Below, in pieces: positions 1 to 7,348 of a stretch of DNA of 18,425 nt. The DNA is from Microcaldota archaeon. Lineage in GTDB: Archaea > Micrarchaeota > Micrarchaeia > Anstonellales > Anstonellaceae. The translations under genes were made by a program, and so were the position numbers. The stretch covers positions 1 through 18,425 of the forward strand of contig JAPLWZ010000031.1 in assembly GCA_026396335.1 (NCBI GenBank), read 5' to 3'. How positions within the stretch are numbered: the stretch's first letter is position 1; every line of letters starts with the position of its first letter. The notes beneath the pieces were generated by a model that was not told where the DNA came from, did not search any database, and was given only the letters and a program-made list of their open reading frames with translations.

Positions 1-330
1 TACCTGAAAGTGACCGGCAAGAACACGATAAAGGGCGCTAAAACGCAAATCGCGTTCCACGACGGCAGGGTATATCTTGGTGACAAGAAAATCATGACAG
101 GAGACACATGCGTGTTCTCCCTTCCGGAATTCAAGCTCGCAGGGCACATCAAGTTCGCACCCGGCGCACGCTGCCTTGTGACACAGGGAAAGCACGCAGG
201 CGAAATCGCGCAGCTTGACAAGGTAATTGAAAGGCCAGGCTCGCACGGTTCAGAGGTGCTTCTGTCCGGCTCTTCGGGGCAGTTCGTGACAGTGGCAAAA
301 TACCTCTTCGTGGTAGACGAGAAATTCTAA
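1..330 (+). CDS. rps4e: 30S ribosomal protein eS4 (S4e), 3' part only
   Basis: The reading frame is open from base 1, so the N-terminal part, including the S4-like RNA-binding domain, lies outside the window. The visible 109 residues are the C-terminal half. The segment KGAKTQIAFHDGR matches the eS4 central domain, and FAPGARCLVTQGKHAGEIAQ is the KOW motif of the family. eS4 is an archaeal/eukaryotic protein that binds 16S rRNA in the small subunit. The gene order eS4-uL5-uS14 is the standard archaeal spc arrangement. The stop codon is followed by an A-rich spacer of 28 nt before uL5. The GTG at position 10 is internal, not a start. Confidence 0.95.
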   Translation, partial: YLKVTGKNTIKGAKTQIAFHDGRVYLGDKKIMTGDTCVFSLPEFKLAGHIKFAPGARCLVTQGKHAGEIAQLDKVIERPGSHGSEVLLSGSSGQFVTVAKYLFVVDEKF

Positions 331-358
331 AAAATGAAATATTTACTAGGTGAATGAC

Positions 359-874
359 GTGAGCGAAAACAACCCAATGAGATCGGTCGTGGTCGACAAG
401 GTCACGCTGAACATCGGCGTAGGCAAAGCCGGCCAGGAACTCGAGAATGCAAAAGAGCTTCTTGAGACGCTTTCCGGCGCAAAGGCAGTGCCAACGCACG
501 CGAAAATCCGAAACCCTGTCTTCCGCATAAAGAAGGGCGACATCATCGGGACAAAGGCAACGCTTCGCGGCCCGAACGCAATCGCGTTTGTGAAAAAGGC
601 GCTCAAGGTAAAGCAGTTCACGCTTCCAGCACGTTCGTTTGACAAGGAAGGCAACTTCAGCTTCGGCGTGCCGGAATACATCGAATTCCCGGGCGCAAAA
701 TACGACCCGAAGATCGGCATGCTTGGCTTTGACGTATGCGTCACGCTTCGCCGCCGCGGATACCGCGTGAGCAAGCGCAGGCACGCGAAGAGCAAGATAG
801 GCCACACGCACAGGCTCACAAAGGATGACGGGATTGAATTCGCCACAAGCGCGTTCAGCATGAAAGTAGTGTAA
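359..874 (+). CDS. rpl5: 50S ribosomal protein uL5
   Basis: Encodes about 171 residues, the normal length for archaeal uL5, which binds 5S rRNA and helps form the central protuberance. The N-terminal VDKVTLNIGVGKAG, the central KKGDIIGTKATLRG, and the stretches GNFSFGVPEYIEFPG and YDPKIGMLGFDV are family hallmarks. I chose the GTG at 359 because the ribosome-binding site AGGTGA lies at 348-353, five bases upstream. The earlier GTG at 350 is part of that site and is too close to be a start. The resulting N-terminus, MSENNPMRS, resembles archaeal homologues. An ATG at 377 is possible but less well placed. Confidence 0.95.
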   Translation: MSENNPMRSVVVDKVTLNIGVGKAGQELENAKELLETLSGAKAVPTHAKIRNPVFRIKKGDIIGTKATLRGPNAIAFVKKALKVKQFTLPARSFDKEGNFSFGVPEYIEFPGAKYDPKIGMLGFDVCVTLRRRGYRVSKRRHAKSKIGHTHRLTKDDGIEFATSAFSMKVV

Positions 875-893
875 TTCACGAGGATGGATAATC

Positions 894-1085
894 ATGGCAA
901 ACGAAGAAAAGAAAAAAAAGAATGTGAAGACGGCCGTTCCGCTCGAGCACCGCCAGCAGGGCAAGGGCATGAGGAAGTGCAGGTTCTGCGGCTCGGCGCG
1001 CGCGCTCATACGCTCATACAGCTTGAGGATTTGCAGGCGCTGCTTCCGCGAAGTAGGCGAACAGGTAGGTTTCAGGAAATATTGA
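894..1085 (+). CDS. rps14: 30S ribosomal protein uS14, zinc-binding type
   Basis: A 63-residue protein of the small-subunit head. Four cysteines in two pairs, CRFC and CRRC, form the zinc site of the C+ type used by archaea. The C-terminal CFREVGEQVGFRKY matches the conserved end of the family. The N-terminus carries a lysine-rich run (EEKKKKN), so the protein is slightly longer than the usual 50-57 residues. It lies 19 nt after uL5 and 19 nt before uS8. The ATG at 894 is preceded by GAGGATGG about 8 nt upstream. Confidence 0.95.
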   Translation: MANEEKKKKNVKTAVPLEHRQQGKGMRKCRFCGSARALIRSYSLRICRRCFREVGEQVGFRKY

Positions 1086-1104
1086 TTATTGAGGGATTGA
1101 TTAC

Positions 1105-1491
1105 ATGGCAAACGACCCATTGGCAGACGCGCTGAATACGATTAAGACACATGAAATGTTCGGCAAGCCTGCCTGCGAAGTGAAACCGAGCAAGCTCGTG
1201 CGCGAAACCCTCAAGATACTGCAGAAGCACAAGTTCATCGGAGACTTCGAATTCGTGGATGACGGACGGAGCGGATACTTCCGAATCAAGCTTCTCGGCA
1301 AAGTCAACCAGTGCGGCGCAGTAAAGCCCCGCTTTGCAGTGAAGAAGGCAGACTGGGCCGAATGGGAGCAGAAATACCTTCCGGGCGTAGGCTTCGGCGT
1401 ATTCGTGGTATCCACGCCGCAGGGGCTCATGACAAACGATGACGCGAAGGAAAAAGGCCTTGGCGGAAGGTTAATCGCATTCATATACTAG
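1105..1491 (+). CDS. rps8: 30S ribosomal protein uS8
   Basis: A 128-residue primary 16S rRNA-binding protein of the platform. MANDPLADALNTIKTHE is the conserved start, and VSTPQGLMTNDDAKEKGLGG with a short C-terminal FIY is the RNA-binding end seen in archaeal and eukaryotic uS8. The ATG at 1105 follows GAGGGATTGATT, a variant of the local ribosome-binding site. The TAG stop at 1489-1491 overlaps the ribosome-binding site of uL6 (GGTGG at 1491-1495), which suggests that translation of the two genes is coupled. Confidence 0.96.
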   Translation: MANDPLADALNTIKTHEMFGKPACEVKPSKLVRETLKILQKHKFIGDFEFVDDGRSGYFRIKLLGKVNQCGAVKPRFAVKKADWAEWEQKYLPGVGFGVFVVSTPQGLMTNDDAKEKGLGGRLIAFIY

Positions 1492-1500
1492 GTGGAAAAA

Positions 1501-1986
1501 ATGAAAATTATTGACGGAGCAAAAATCGAGCTGGTGGGCACCAAGGTCAAAATCAGCGGAGCAAAAGGCACGCTGGAACGCGACTTTGCCCACCCTGAAA
1601 TCAAGATGGAGCTGAAGAACGGCGAATTCTTGGTGACCGGCGACAAGGCAATGACAAACACCATTCTGGCGCACGTGAAGAACATGGCATTCGGCGTGAT
1701 AAACGGCTACTCTGCAAAGCTCAAGATGCTTTACTCGCACTTCCCGATCGGCGTGGAAATAAAGGGCAAGGACATCATGATCAAGAATTTCCTGGGCGAA
1801 AAGCAGCCGCGCAAAGCAAGGATAATCGGCCAGACGAAAGTAGAGTCAAAGGGCCAGGAAATGTCCATAAGCGGTATTTCAAAAGAGGAAGTTGGCCAGA
1901 CAATCGCGAACATCAAGTCCGCAACGCGCATCCGCAACCGCGACTCGCGTGTTTTCCAGGACGGGTTCTACGTGATTGACCAATAA
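1501..1986 (+). CDS. rpl6: 50S ribosomal protein uL6
   Basis: A 161-residue large-subunit protein that binds 23S rRNA near the sarcin-ricin loop. It shows the two tandem uL6 repeats. The first has KVKISGAKGTLERDF, and the second has IMIKNFLGEKQPRKARI and GQTIANIKSATRIRNRDSRV, followed by FQDGFYVID, the usual archaeal ending. I placed the start at ATG 1501, five bases after GGTGG. The GTG at 1492 belongs to the ribosome-binding site and would add only three residues not found in homologues. Confidence 0.96.
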   Translation: MKIIDGAKIELVGTKVKISGAKGTLERDFAHPEIKMELKNGEFLVTGDKAMTNTILAHVKNMAFGVINGYSAKLKMLYSHFPIGVEIKGKDIMIKNFLGEKQPRKARIIGQTKVESKGQEMSISGISKEEVGQTIANIKSATRIRNRDSRVFQDGFYVIDQ

Positions 1987-2009
1987 TTGTGAAATGAAAA
2001 GTGATACTC

Positions 2010-2480
2010 ATGGCAAAAGGAAAGAAAAGATCGCACCCGACATTCGCGCGCGCCAACTACGGCCGCACCAGCAGGAGCAGGATAAAGGACAACTGGCGCC
2101 GCCCGCGTGGTATTGACAACAAGAAGGCGTTCAAGTTCAAGTACATGGGATGCTCACCGTCAATCGGCTACGGCCAGCCATCAGACGTTAAGTACACTCA
2201 CCCGCAAGGCGTACTCGAAATATTCGCGCAAACCCCGGCGGATCTCACAGGCGCAAAGAACGTAGTGATCCGCGTAGCAGCCGGTGTCGGCGCAATGAAG
2301 CGCGAGGCAATCCAGAAACTCGCAGAGACAATGAAACTCAAAGTCGTGAACCCGCGGAAATTCGTTCCCAGGGTTGCAAAGCCAAAGGTTGACGCAAAGG
2401 GAAAACCAGTTGAGGCAAAGAAGGAAGAAACAAAGAAAGCAGAAACAAAGAAAACAGAACCAGTGAAACAAACAGTGTAA
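2010..2480 (+). CDS. rpl32e: 50S ribosomal protein eL32 (L32e)
   Basis: Encodes 156 residues. The core shows eL32 hallmarks: PTFARANYGRTSRSRIKDNW, WRRPRGIDNKKAFKFK, SIGYGQPSDVKYTHPQG and VIRVAAGVGAMKR. The family is restricted to archaea and eukaryotes and binds 23S rRNA. From about residue 125 onward the protein has a charged tail of Lys, Glu and Thr with a short repeat (KKEETKKAETKKTEP), which is longer than usual. The start is ATG 2010, because GTGATACTC directly before it is the ribosome-binding site. The GTG at 2001 is therefore not the start. Confidence 0.95.
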   Translation: MAKGKKRSHPTFARANYGRTSRSRIKDNWRRPRGIDNKKAFKFKYMGCSPSIGYGQPSDVKYTHPQGVLEIFAQTPADLTGAKNVVIRVAAGVGAMKREAIQKLAETMKLKVVNPRKFVPRVAKPKVDAKGKPVEAKKEETKKAETKKTEPVKQTV

Positions 2481-2497
2481 TTTAATCCGTGATATTT

Positions 2498-2944
2498 ATG
2501 GCAATGAACACAGTTCGCAGGATTGCAGCGCAGATTCTTTCAGTTGGCGAGTCCAAGGTGAAATTCAGCACCGAGGCAACCAGCAAGATCGGCGAGGCGC
2601 TCACGCGCGAAGATGTCCGCGCCCTGATAAAGGACGGCTCCATCTACGCATTGCAGAAGCAGGGCGTGTCGCGCATCCGCGGGCGCGCAAAGCAGGAGCA
2701 GGCAAGGAAGGGGAGGCGCGGCGGAAAGGGCAGCAAGAAAGGAACGCACGCGGCCCGCTTGCACCCGAAGACTGCATGGATCGCAAAGGTCCGCTCGCAG
2801 CGCAAACTCCTGCGTTCGCTTATTGACAACAACAAGCTCGCAGACGGCTCATCCCGCAAGATTTACCTCATGATAAAAGGAAACGCATTCAAGGGCGTAA
2901 AGGTTCTCGAGACATATCTTAAGGACAACAAGCACCTGAAGTAA
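2498..2944 (+). CDS. rpl19e: 50S ribosomal protein eL19 (L19e)
   Basis: A 148-residue archaeal/eukaryotic large-subunit protein. It shows an N-terminal helical domain (RRIAAQILSVGESKVKF; DVRALIKDGSIYALQKQGVS), the basic linker RGRAKQEQARKGRRGGKGSK with KGTHAARLHPKTAW, and a C-terminal helical part (RSQRKLLRSLIDN, SSRKIYLMIKGNAFK). The start is ATG 2498, preceded by CGTGATATTT. A second ATG six bases on (2504) is possible. It follows eL32 by 17 nt. Confidence 0.95.
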   Translation: MAMNTVRRIAAQILSVGESKVKFSTEATSKIGEALTREDVRALIKDGSIYALQKQGVSRIRGRAKQEQARKGRRGGKGSKKGTHAARLHPKTAWIAKVRSQRKLLRSLIDNNKLADGSSRKIYLMIKGNAFKGVKVLETYLKDNKHLK

Positions 2945-2958
2945 GCAAAGTGATTCTC

Positions 2959-3543
2959 ATGACACAAGCAACCGGACCGGTATACAAAGTGGCTTTCCGC
3001 CGAAGGCGCAGTGCGCTCACCAACTACGCAAAGCGCCTGGCACTCGTGAAGGGTTCAGCGCCCCGCATGGTGGTGAGGAAAAGCGGCCGCGGCGTTCTCG
3101 TGCAATTCCTGGAGTTCTCTGCAAAGGGCGACAAGGTAATCGCAGGCGGAGTCAGCAAGGCACTCGGCAAAATGGGCTGGGCTCCACGCTGCAACGCACC
3201 CACAGCATACCTTTGCGGCTTGCTCGCAGGGAAGGCGGCAGTGAAGAAAGGCGTGAAGGAATTCAACCTTGACATCGGCATGCAGACGCCCTCCAAGGGA
3301 TCGGTCGTATTCGCAGCTCTCCGCGGCGCAGTTGACGCGGGCCTCAAGACAAATTACACAGATGTAATGATCGAGGATGCGCGCCTGAATGGCTCGCTCA
3401 TCGAGAAATACGCAAAGGACCTTAAAGCCAAGGACTCTGCAAAATACAACAAGCTTTTCTCTTCATACATAAAGGCGAACTTCAACCCAGAGAAAATGGT
3501 TGAGGCATTCAACGCAGTGAAGAGCAAGATAAGCACACAATAA
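2959..3543 (+). CDS. rpl18: 50S ribosomal protein uL18
   Basis: A 194-residue archaeal-type uL18, which binds 5S rRNA together with uL5. Family features are FRRRRSALTNYAKRLALVKG, a β-rich core with RMVVRKSGRGVLVQF, the segment APTAYLCGLLAGKAAVKKG, and the archaeal/eukaryotic C-terminal extension with GLKTNYTDVMIEDARLNG. The start is ATG 2959 after GTGATTCTC. It lies 14 nt after eL19. Confidence 0.95.
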   Translation: MTQATGPVYKVAFRRRRSALTNYAKRLALVKGSAPRMVVRKSGRGVLVQFLEFSAKGDKVIAGGVSKALGKMGWAPRCNAPTAYLCGLLAGKAAVKKGVKEFNLDIGMQTPSKGSVVFAALRGAVDAGLKTNYTDVMIEDARLNGSLIEKYAKDLKAKDSAKYNKLFSSYIKANFNPEKMVEAFNAVKSKISTQ

Positions 3544-3559
3544 TTGAAATGGTGACAAA

Positions 3560-4264
3560 ATGGCAATGCGAAAAGACATGGGAAGGCGCAGGCGCGACAA
3601 CAGGGACGAGCCAAAGCCGGACTGGATACCAAAAACCGACATCGGCAAAGCCGTAAAGGCCGGCACCATCACTTCAGTTGAGGAAATATTCGACCAGGGC
3701 AAAAAGATCCTTGAATGCGAAATAGTCGATCATATTTACCCTGACATAAGCGAGGAAACACTTGAAGTTTCAAGCACACAGCGCATGACCAAGAACGGCC
3801 GCAAGATGCAGTTCCGCGCAATCGTCCTCGTCGGCGACAAGAAGGGCCACTTCGGAATCGGAGCAGGCAAGTCGGAAGAAGTAAGGCCGGCAATCGAATC
3901 CGCGGTAAAGAACGCAAAGCGCAACCTCGTGTCTGTCCCGCTCGGATGCGGCTCATGGGAATGCGGATGCGGCAAATCACACTCCATCCCGATCCAGGTG
4001 ATCGGCAAGCTCGGAAGCGTAAAAGTCACGCTCAAGCCGGCCCCGCGCGGTCTTGGCATTGCGGCAAACGAAGTGGTGAAGAAAGTGCTCCTGTTCGCAG
4101 GGGTAAAGGACGTGTGGAGCTTCTCCCGCGGAAGGACAAGGAACATTTACAACACGGCAATGGCGGCCGGAAACGCGCTTCAGCAGCTCAACACCATACG
4201 CCTCAAGGGCGGATGGGAAACGAAAAAAGATGAAACAACTGAAACAGGAACACAGGTGTCTTGA
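3560..4264 (+). CDS. rps5: 30S ribosomal protein uS5
   Basis: A 234-residue small-subunit protein involved in decoding fidelity and mRNA entry. After a basic N-terminus comes the double-stranded RNA-binding fold (RMTKNGRKMQFRAIVLVGDK, GHFGIGAGKSEEVRPAI). The archaeal-specific CGSWECGCGKSHSIP loop follows, then the C-terminal domain (KVTLKPAPRGLGIAANEVVK, WSFSRGRTRN). GGTGA at 3551-3555 precedes ATG 3560 by four bases; the ATG at 3566 is an alternative. The end of the gene contains the ribosome-binding site of uL30 (AGGTG at 4254-4258). Confidence 0.96.
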   Translation: MAMRKDMGRRRRDNRDEPKPDWIPKTDIGKAVKAGTITSVEEIFDQGKKILECEIVDHIYPDISEETLEVSSTQRMTKNGRKMQFRAIVLVGDKKGHFGIGAGKSEEVRPAIESAVKNAKRNLVSVPLGCGSWECGCGKSHSIPIQVIGKLGSVKVTLKPAPRGLGIAANEVVKKVLLFAGVKDVWSFSRGRTRNIYNTAMAAGNALQQLNTIRLKGGWETKKDETTETGTQVS

Positions 4265-4266
4265 AC

Positions 4267-4710
4267 ATGGCAAAGATCGCACTAATCAGGCTCAAGGGAA
4301 TGTTTTCATTATCTCCGACCGTGAGGTTCACGCTCGCATCATTCCGCCTTGACAGGCTTTACTCCTGCACCATAGTGGACGACAGCGCATCCACAAAGGG
4401 GATGATACAGGCGTGCAAGGATTTTGTTTCATTCGGGCCTGTTGAAAAGGAGTCAATAGCGCTTCTGCTCACAAAGCGCGGCAAGACAACTGACGGCGAG
4501 AAGCTTTCCGCGGCAAAAAAGCCCGAGGAAATAAAGAAAGTGCTTGACGAATTCCTCACAGGCAAGAAGATGTCCGATCTTGGCGTTTCATCAGTATTCT
4601 ACCTCGCACCCCCAAGAGGCGGGTTTGATGGCAGCCGCATGAGCCCCAAGCCGTTCGGCCCGCTTGGCAAGAACGAAAAGATAGGCGAGCTAATCAGGAA
4701 GATGGCATAA
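4267..4710 (+). CDS. rpl30: 50S ribosomal protein uL30
   Basis: A 147-residue archaeal-type uL30, longer than the bacterial form of about 60 residues because of a C-terminal extension. The core contains ALIRLKGMFSLSPTVRFTLASFRLDRLYSCTIVDD. The end holds YLAPPRGGFDGSRMSPKPFG, typical of the archaeal/eukaryotic branch. The start is ATG 4267, eight bases after AGGTG. A TTG at 4261 overlaps the uS5 stop but lies too close to the ribosome-binding site. Only two bases separate the stop of uS5 from this ATG, so translational coupling is likely. Confidence 0.95.
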   Translation: MAKIALIRLKGMFSLSPTVRFTLASFRLDRLYSCTIVDDSASTKGMIQACKDFVSFGPVEKESIALLLTKRGKTTDGEKLSAAKKPEEIKKVLDEFLTGKKMSDLGVSSVFYLAPPRGGFDGSRMSPKPFGPLGKNEKIGELIRKMA

Positions 4711-4732
4711 TTGCACTAATGATGTGATACTC

Positions 4733-5161
4733 ATGGTAAGACTGAAAAAACGCAACAGGAAATTCAACGGATCCCGCAACCACGGCAAGGGCAACGCAAA
4801 GAACCGCAGAGGAAAGGGCGGCAAGGGCGGCTGGGGCCGCGCGGGCATGCACAAGCAGCGCTTCACCTACATCACGGTTTACGAAAGAGACTGGATGGCA
4901 AACGGCGGCCACATGGGCTTTTCAAGCATAAGGCCAATCGTCTACGAAACACTCAACCTCTTTGAAATAAACCAGCTTGCGGAAAAAGGCAAGCTCGAGA
5001 AAAAAGAGGGCAAATACTACTTCGAATTCGAAGGCAAGATACTGGGCAGCGGGAAACTCTCCGTGCCGGTGACTGTGAAGGCGCGTTCGTTCTCAGAAGG
5101 CGCGGCAGCGAAAATAAAGAAGGCGGGCGGCGAAGTAATTGCAACTGAGCCGGTCGTCTAA
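4733..5161 (+). CDS. rpl15: 50S ribosomal protein uL15
   Basis: A 142-residue large-subunit assembly protein. The glycine- and arginine-rich N-terminus (RKFNGSRNHGKGNAKNRRGK, GGKGGWGRAGMHKQRFTYIT) is the eukaryote-like uL15 signature. The C-terminal globular part ends KKAGGEVIATEPVV. The start is ATG 4733 after GTGATACTC; the GTG at 4724 is part of that site. It is the last gene of the first dense run; a 104-nt spacer separates it from secY. Confidence 0.95.
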   Translation: MVRLKKRNRKFNGSRNHGKGNAKNRRGKGGKGGWGRAGMHKQRFTYITVYERDWMANGGHMGFSSIRPIVYETLNLFEINQLAEKGKLEKKEGKYYFEFEGKILGSGKLSVPVTVKARSFSEGAAAKIKKAGGEVIATEPVV

Positions 5162-5197
5162 AAAAAGAAAAGAGCGCTTGGCCTGCAATAATTGCCA

Positions 5198-5218
5198 TTA
5201 TAAATGCTAAGTTAGCAT
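5198..5218 (+). promoter_or_regulatory. Possible secY promoter with overlapping palindrome
   Basis: TTATAAAT at 5198-5205 resembles an archaeal TATA box and lies in an AT-rich stretch. Initiation about 25 nt downstream would give a leader of roughly 35-40 nt before secY. The box overlaps a perfect inverted repeat with 7-bp arms and a one-base centre, ATGCTAA-G-TTAGCAT (5204-5218), a plausible operator. This is inferred from motif and position only. Confidence 0.45.
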
Positions 5219-5231
5219 GCTTGCATAATAT

Positions 5232-5251
5232 TTTCTAGATGTTTCTAGATG
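5232..5251 (+). repeat. Tandem 10-bp direct repeat in the secY leader
   Basis: TTTCTAGATG occurs twice in immediate tandem (5232-5241 and 5242-5251), just upstream of the secY ribosome-binding site GGTGA (5255-5259). It contains CTAGAT twice. It may be a slippage product or a repeated binding element. Nothing in the sequence decides between these. Confidence 0.8.
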
Positions 5252-5265
5252 TGTGGTGAATGTCC

Positions 5266-6741
5266 ATGGGCACTCTTGACTTCATGAAGCCAATTCTTCA
5301 TTTTCTCCCCGAAGTGTCGCCTCCGCAACGGCCGACCGGGCTTTCTGAAAAACTGATGTGGACCGGCATTGCGCTTTCACTCTTCTTTATCATGTACCAT
5401 GTCATCGCAGTAGGCGTCAAGCCGTCAGTCGGCGGCTCGGACTTCCTGCAGGTCGTGACGGCATCGAGAATCGGCTCATTAATCACAGTCGGCATCGGCC
5501 CAATAGTGCTCGCATCAATTTTCCTGCAGCTTTTCGCAGGCGCAAAAATAATCAATGTGAACATGAGCGACCCCGACGAAAAGCGCACGTTCCAGGGCGC
5601 GCAAAAACTCCTCGCAATAATTCTCTGTTTCTTCGAGGCGGCGGTATTCGTGATATTCGCGCGCGTCGCTATCGTCGACAACCCGTTTTTCGGAAGCGTG
5701 TTATTCACCCAAATGATAATCATTTTCCAAATTTCATTCGGCTCGCTCATACTCCTCTACCTAGATGAAGTGGTCAGCAAGTACGGGCTTGGCTCGGGCA
5801 TTTCCCTTTTCATTGCTGCGGGCGTGGCATTCTCAATTGTAGGCGGCACGCTCTCGCTCCTCACATCTGACAACGGCGTGATTGCAGCCCTTTCATCTGG
5901 AAGCGCAGAAGCACTGCCTAATGCAATTCTTGCGCTCATGCCGCTTTTCTTCACCATCCTCGTATTCCTTATCGTATCATATGCAGAAGGAGTGAAGGTG
6001 GAAATCCCGCTCGCATTCGACCGCGCCCGCGGGCTTGGCAGCCGCTTCCCGATAAAATTCCTCTACGTGTCGAATATACCGGTCATTCTCGCGTCAGCCC
6101 TCTTGCTGAACATGCAGTTCTTTGCAATCGGCATGCAGGACAAGCACTGGTGCGTCACCGGCGTATATGACGCGGCATCCGCGACATTTGACAAGTGCTC
6201 AGGTGGAATTGATGTCATACAATCAATCGCATTCGTGGACTCTGGCAAGCAATTGCGCGACGGGCTTCTCTATTTCATATCTCCGATTTACCGTCCCTTG
6301 CAAGGCAACTACGGCGCGTATTTCGGGCAATTGATTAACGGCACTACGCCGGTATACGGGCTGCCTGAATGGCTGCACGTGCTGGTATACATAATCTTCA
6401 TGGTCTGCCTGTGCATAGTATTCGGGCAGTTCTGGGTGGAAACAACCGGAATGTCCTCGAAGGATGTGGCAAAGCAGCTTGACAGTTCGGGACTGCAAAT
6501 CCCGGGCTTCCGCCGCGATGCGCGCATTGTTGAAAAAGTGCTTGACAACTACATTCCCTACATCGTCGTGCTTGGCTCTGCATTCGTCGGCTTGCTCGCA
6601 GCGCTTGCAGACATGACTGGTGCGCTAGGAACTGGCACAGGCATACTGCTCACGGTCGGCATTCTCTACAGGATGTACCAGGACCTCGAAAACCAGCAGC
6701 TCTTCGACACATATTCGGGACTCGGGAGCCTGCTCAAATAA
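5266..6741 (+). CDS. secY: Protein translocase subunit SecY
   Basis: A 491-residue polytopic membrane protein, the central channel of the Sec translocon. Features include the plug region and second transmembrane helix (SRIGSLITVGIGPIVLASIF, then QLFAGAKII), DEVVSKYGLGSGISLFIAAG, the cytoplasmic loop EIPLAFDRARGLGSRFPIKF, and WVETTGMSSKDVAKQLDSSG with IPGFRRD near the end. About ten hydrophobic helices are visible. An external loop holds two cysteines (C296 and C311) that could form a disulfide. The start at ATG 5266 lies six bases after GGTGA; the ATG at 5260 abuts that site. SecE and SecG/Sbh are not in the window. Confidence 0.97.
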   Translation: MGTLDFMKPILHFLPEVSPPQRPTGLSEKLMWTGIALSLFFIMYHVIAVGVKPSVGGSDFLQVVTASRIGSLITVGIGPIVLASIFLQLFAGAKIINVNMSDPDEKRTFQGAQKLLAIILCFFEAAVFVIFARVAIVDNPFFGSVLFTQMIIIFQISFGSLILLYLDEVVSKYGLGSGISLFIAAGVAFSIVGGTLSLLTSDNGVIAALSSGSAEALPNAILALMPLFFTILVFLIVSYAEGVKVEIPLAFDRARGLGSRFPIKFLYVSNIPVILASALLLNMQFFAIGMQDKHWCVTGVYDAASATFDKCSGGIDVIQSIAFVDSGKQLRDGLLYFISPIYRPLQGNYGAYFGQLINGTTPVYGLPEWLHVLVYIIFMVCLCIVFGQFWVETTGMSSKDVAKQLDSSGLQIPGFRRDARIVEKVLDNYIPYIVVLGSAFVGLLAALADMTGALGTGTGILLTVGILYRMYQDLENQQLFDTYSGLGSLLK

Positions 6742-6755
6742 TTTTTTTATTTTTC
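6742..6755 (+). terminator. Possible T-tract terminator after secY
   Basis: Directly after the TAA of secY come a run of seven T, an A, and five more T. Archaeal RNA polymerase terminates at such T tracts without a hairpin. The gene order secY-adk usually continues as one transcript, so this could be partial attenuation rather than a full stop. Confidence 0.35.
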
Positions 6756-6795
6756 TAATCATTCGGATAATTAGGTAAGTAGGTAAGTTGATTCT

Positions 6796-7335
6796 ATGAT
6801 CATTGTAATGGGATTGCCAGGCGCAGGAAAATCAACAGTTCTTGCAGCTGCCAAAAACACGGGCTACATAATGAAAAATTACGGCGACCTGATGTATGAA
6901 ATAGCTTCAAAACAGGGCCACGTGAAGCACCGCGACGAACTGCGGAAAATGGACACTGCAACGCAGAAAAAAGTGCAGTCTGCAGTTGGCGACGAACTTT
7001 CGAAAATGACTGGCAAGGTAATCCTAGACACACACTGCTCAATTCAAACCCCAAACGGCTACTTGCCCGGGCTGCCCTACTCTCTTCTTTCCAAACTCAC
7101 AGTGGACAAACTCGTGCTCATAAACGCGCCCGCAGAAGAAATACTCGCAAGGAGAAAGGCGGACACCACCCGCGTACGCGAAACAAACATCGAGGAAATA
7201 CGCGAACACGACAACGTGAACATCTCATTCCTCGCGGCTTATTCGGCGCTAACGGGTGCGCCCGCAGTAATTATTTCCAACAGGCAGGGCAAGCTCGAGG
7301 AAGCGCAGCAAAAATTCCTTTCGCTTCTCAAATAA
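6796..7335 (+). CDS. adkA: Adenylate kinase, archaeal AdkA type
   Basis: A 179-residue P-loop kinase converting ATP plus AMP to two ADP. Walker A is GLPGAGKST at residues 6-14. Archaeal AdkA hallmarks follow: DELRKMDTATQKKVQ, ILDTHCSIQTPNGYLPGLP, the LID-region arginines in RRKADTTRVRET, and LTGAPAVIISNRQG near the end. It is not the long bacterial Adk, whose LID differs. The place after secY is conserved in archaea. The start is ATG 6796, preceded by GTTGATTCT, a weakened version of the usual site; ATG 6808 is also in frame but would remove part of the first β-strand. Confidence 0.94.
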   Translation: MIIVMGLPGAGKSTVLAAAKNTGYIMKNYGDLMYEIASKQGHVKHRDELRKMDTATQKKVQSAVGDELSKMTGKVILDTHCSIQTPNGYLPGLPYSLLSKLTVDKLVLINAPAEEILARRKADTTRVRETNIEEIREHDNVNISFLAAYSALTGAPAVIISNRQGKLEEAQQKFLSLLK

Positions 7336-7348
7336 ACGGTGTTCAAAA

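Noticed and set aside
149..1120. A 323-codon open frame on the minus strand, with a second one at 346-879
   Set aside because: They lie opposite eS4, uL5 and uS14, whose homology is certain. Their composition is that of antisense shadow frames in GC-rich codon sequence.
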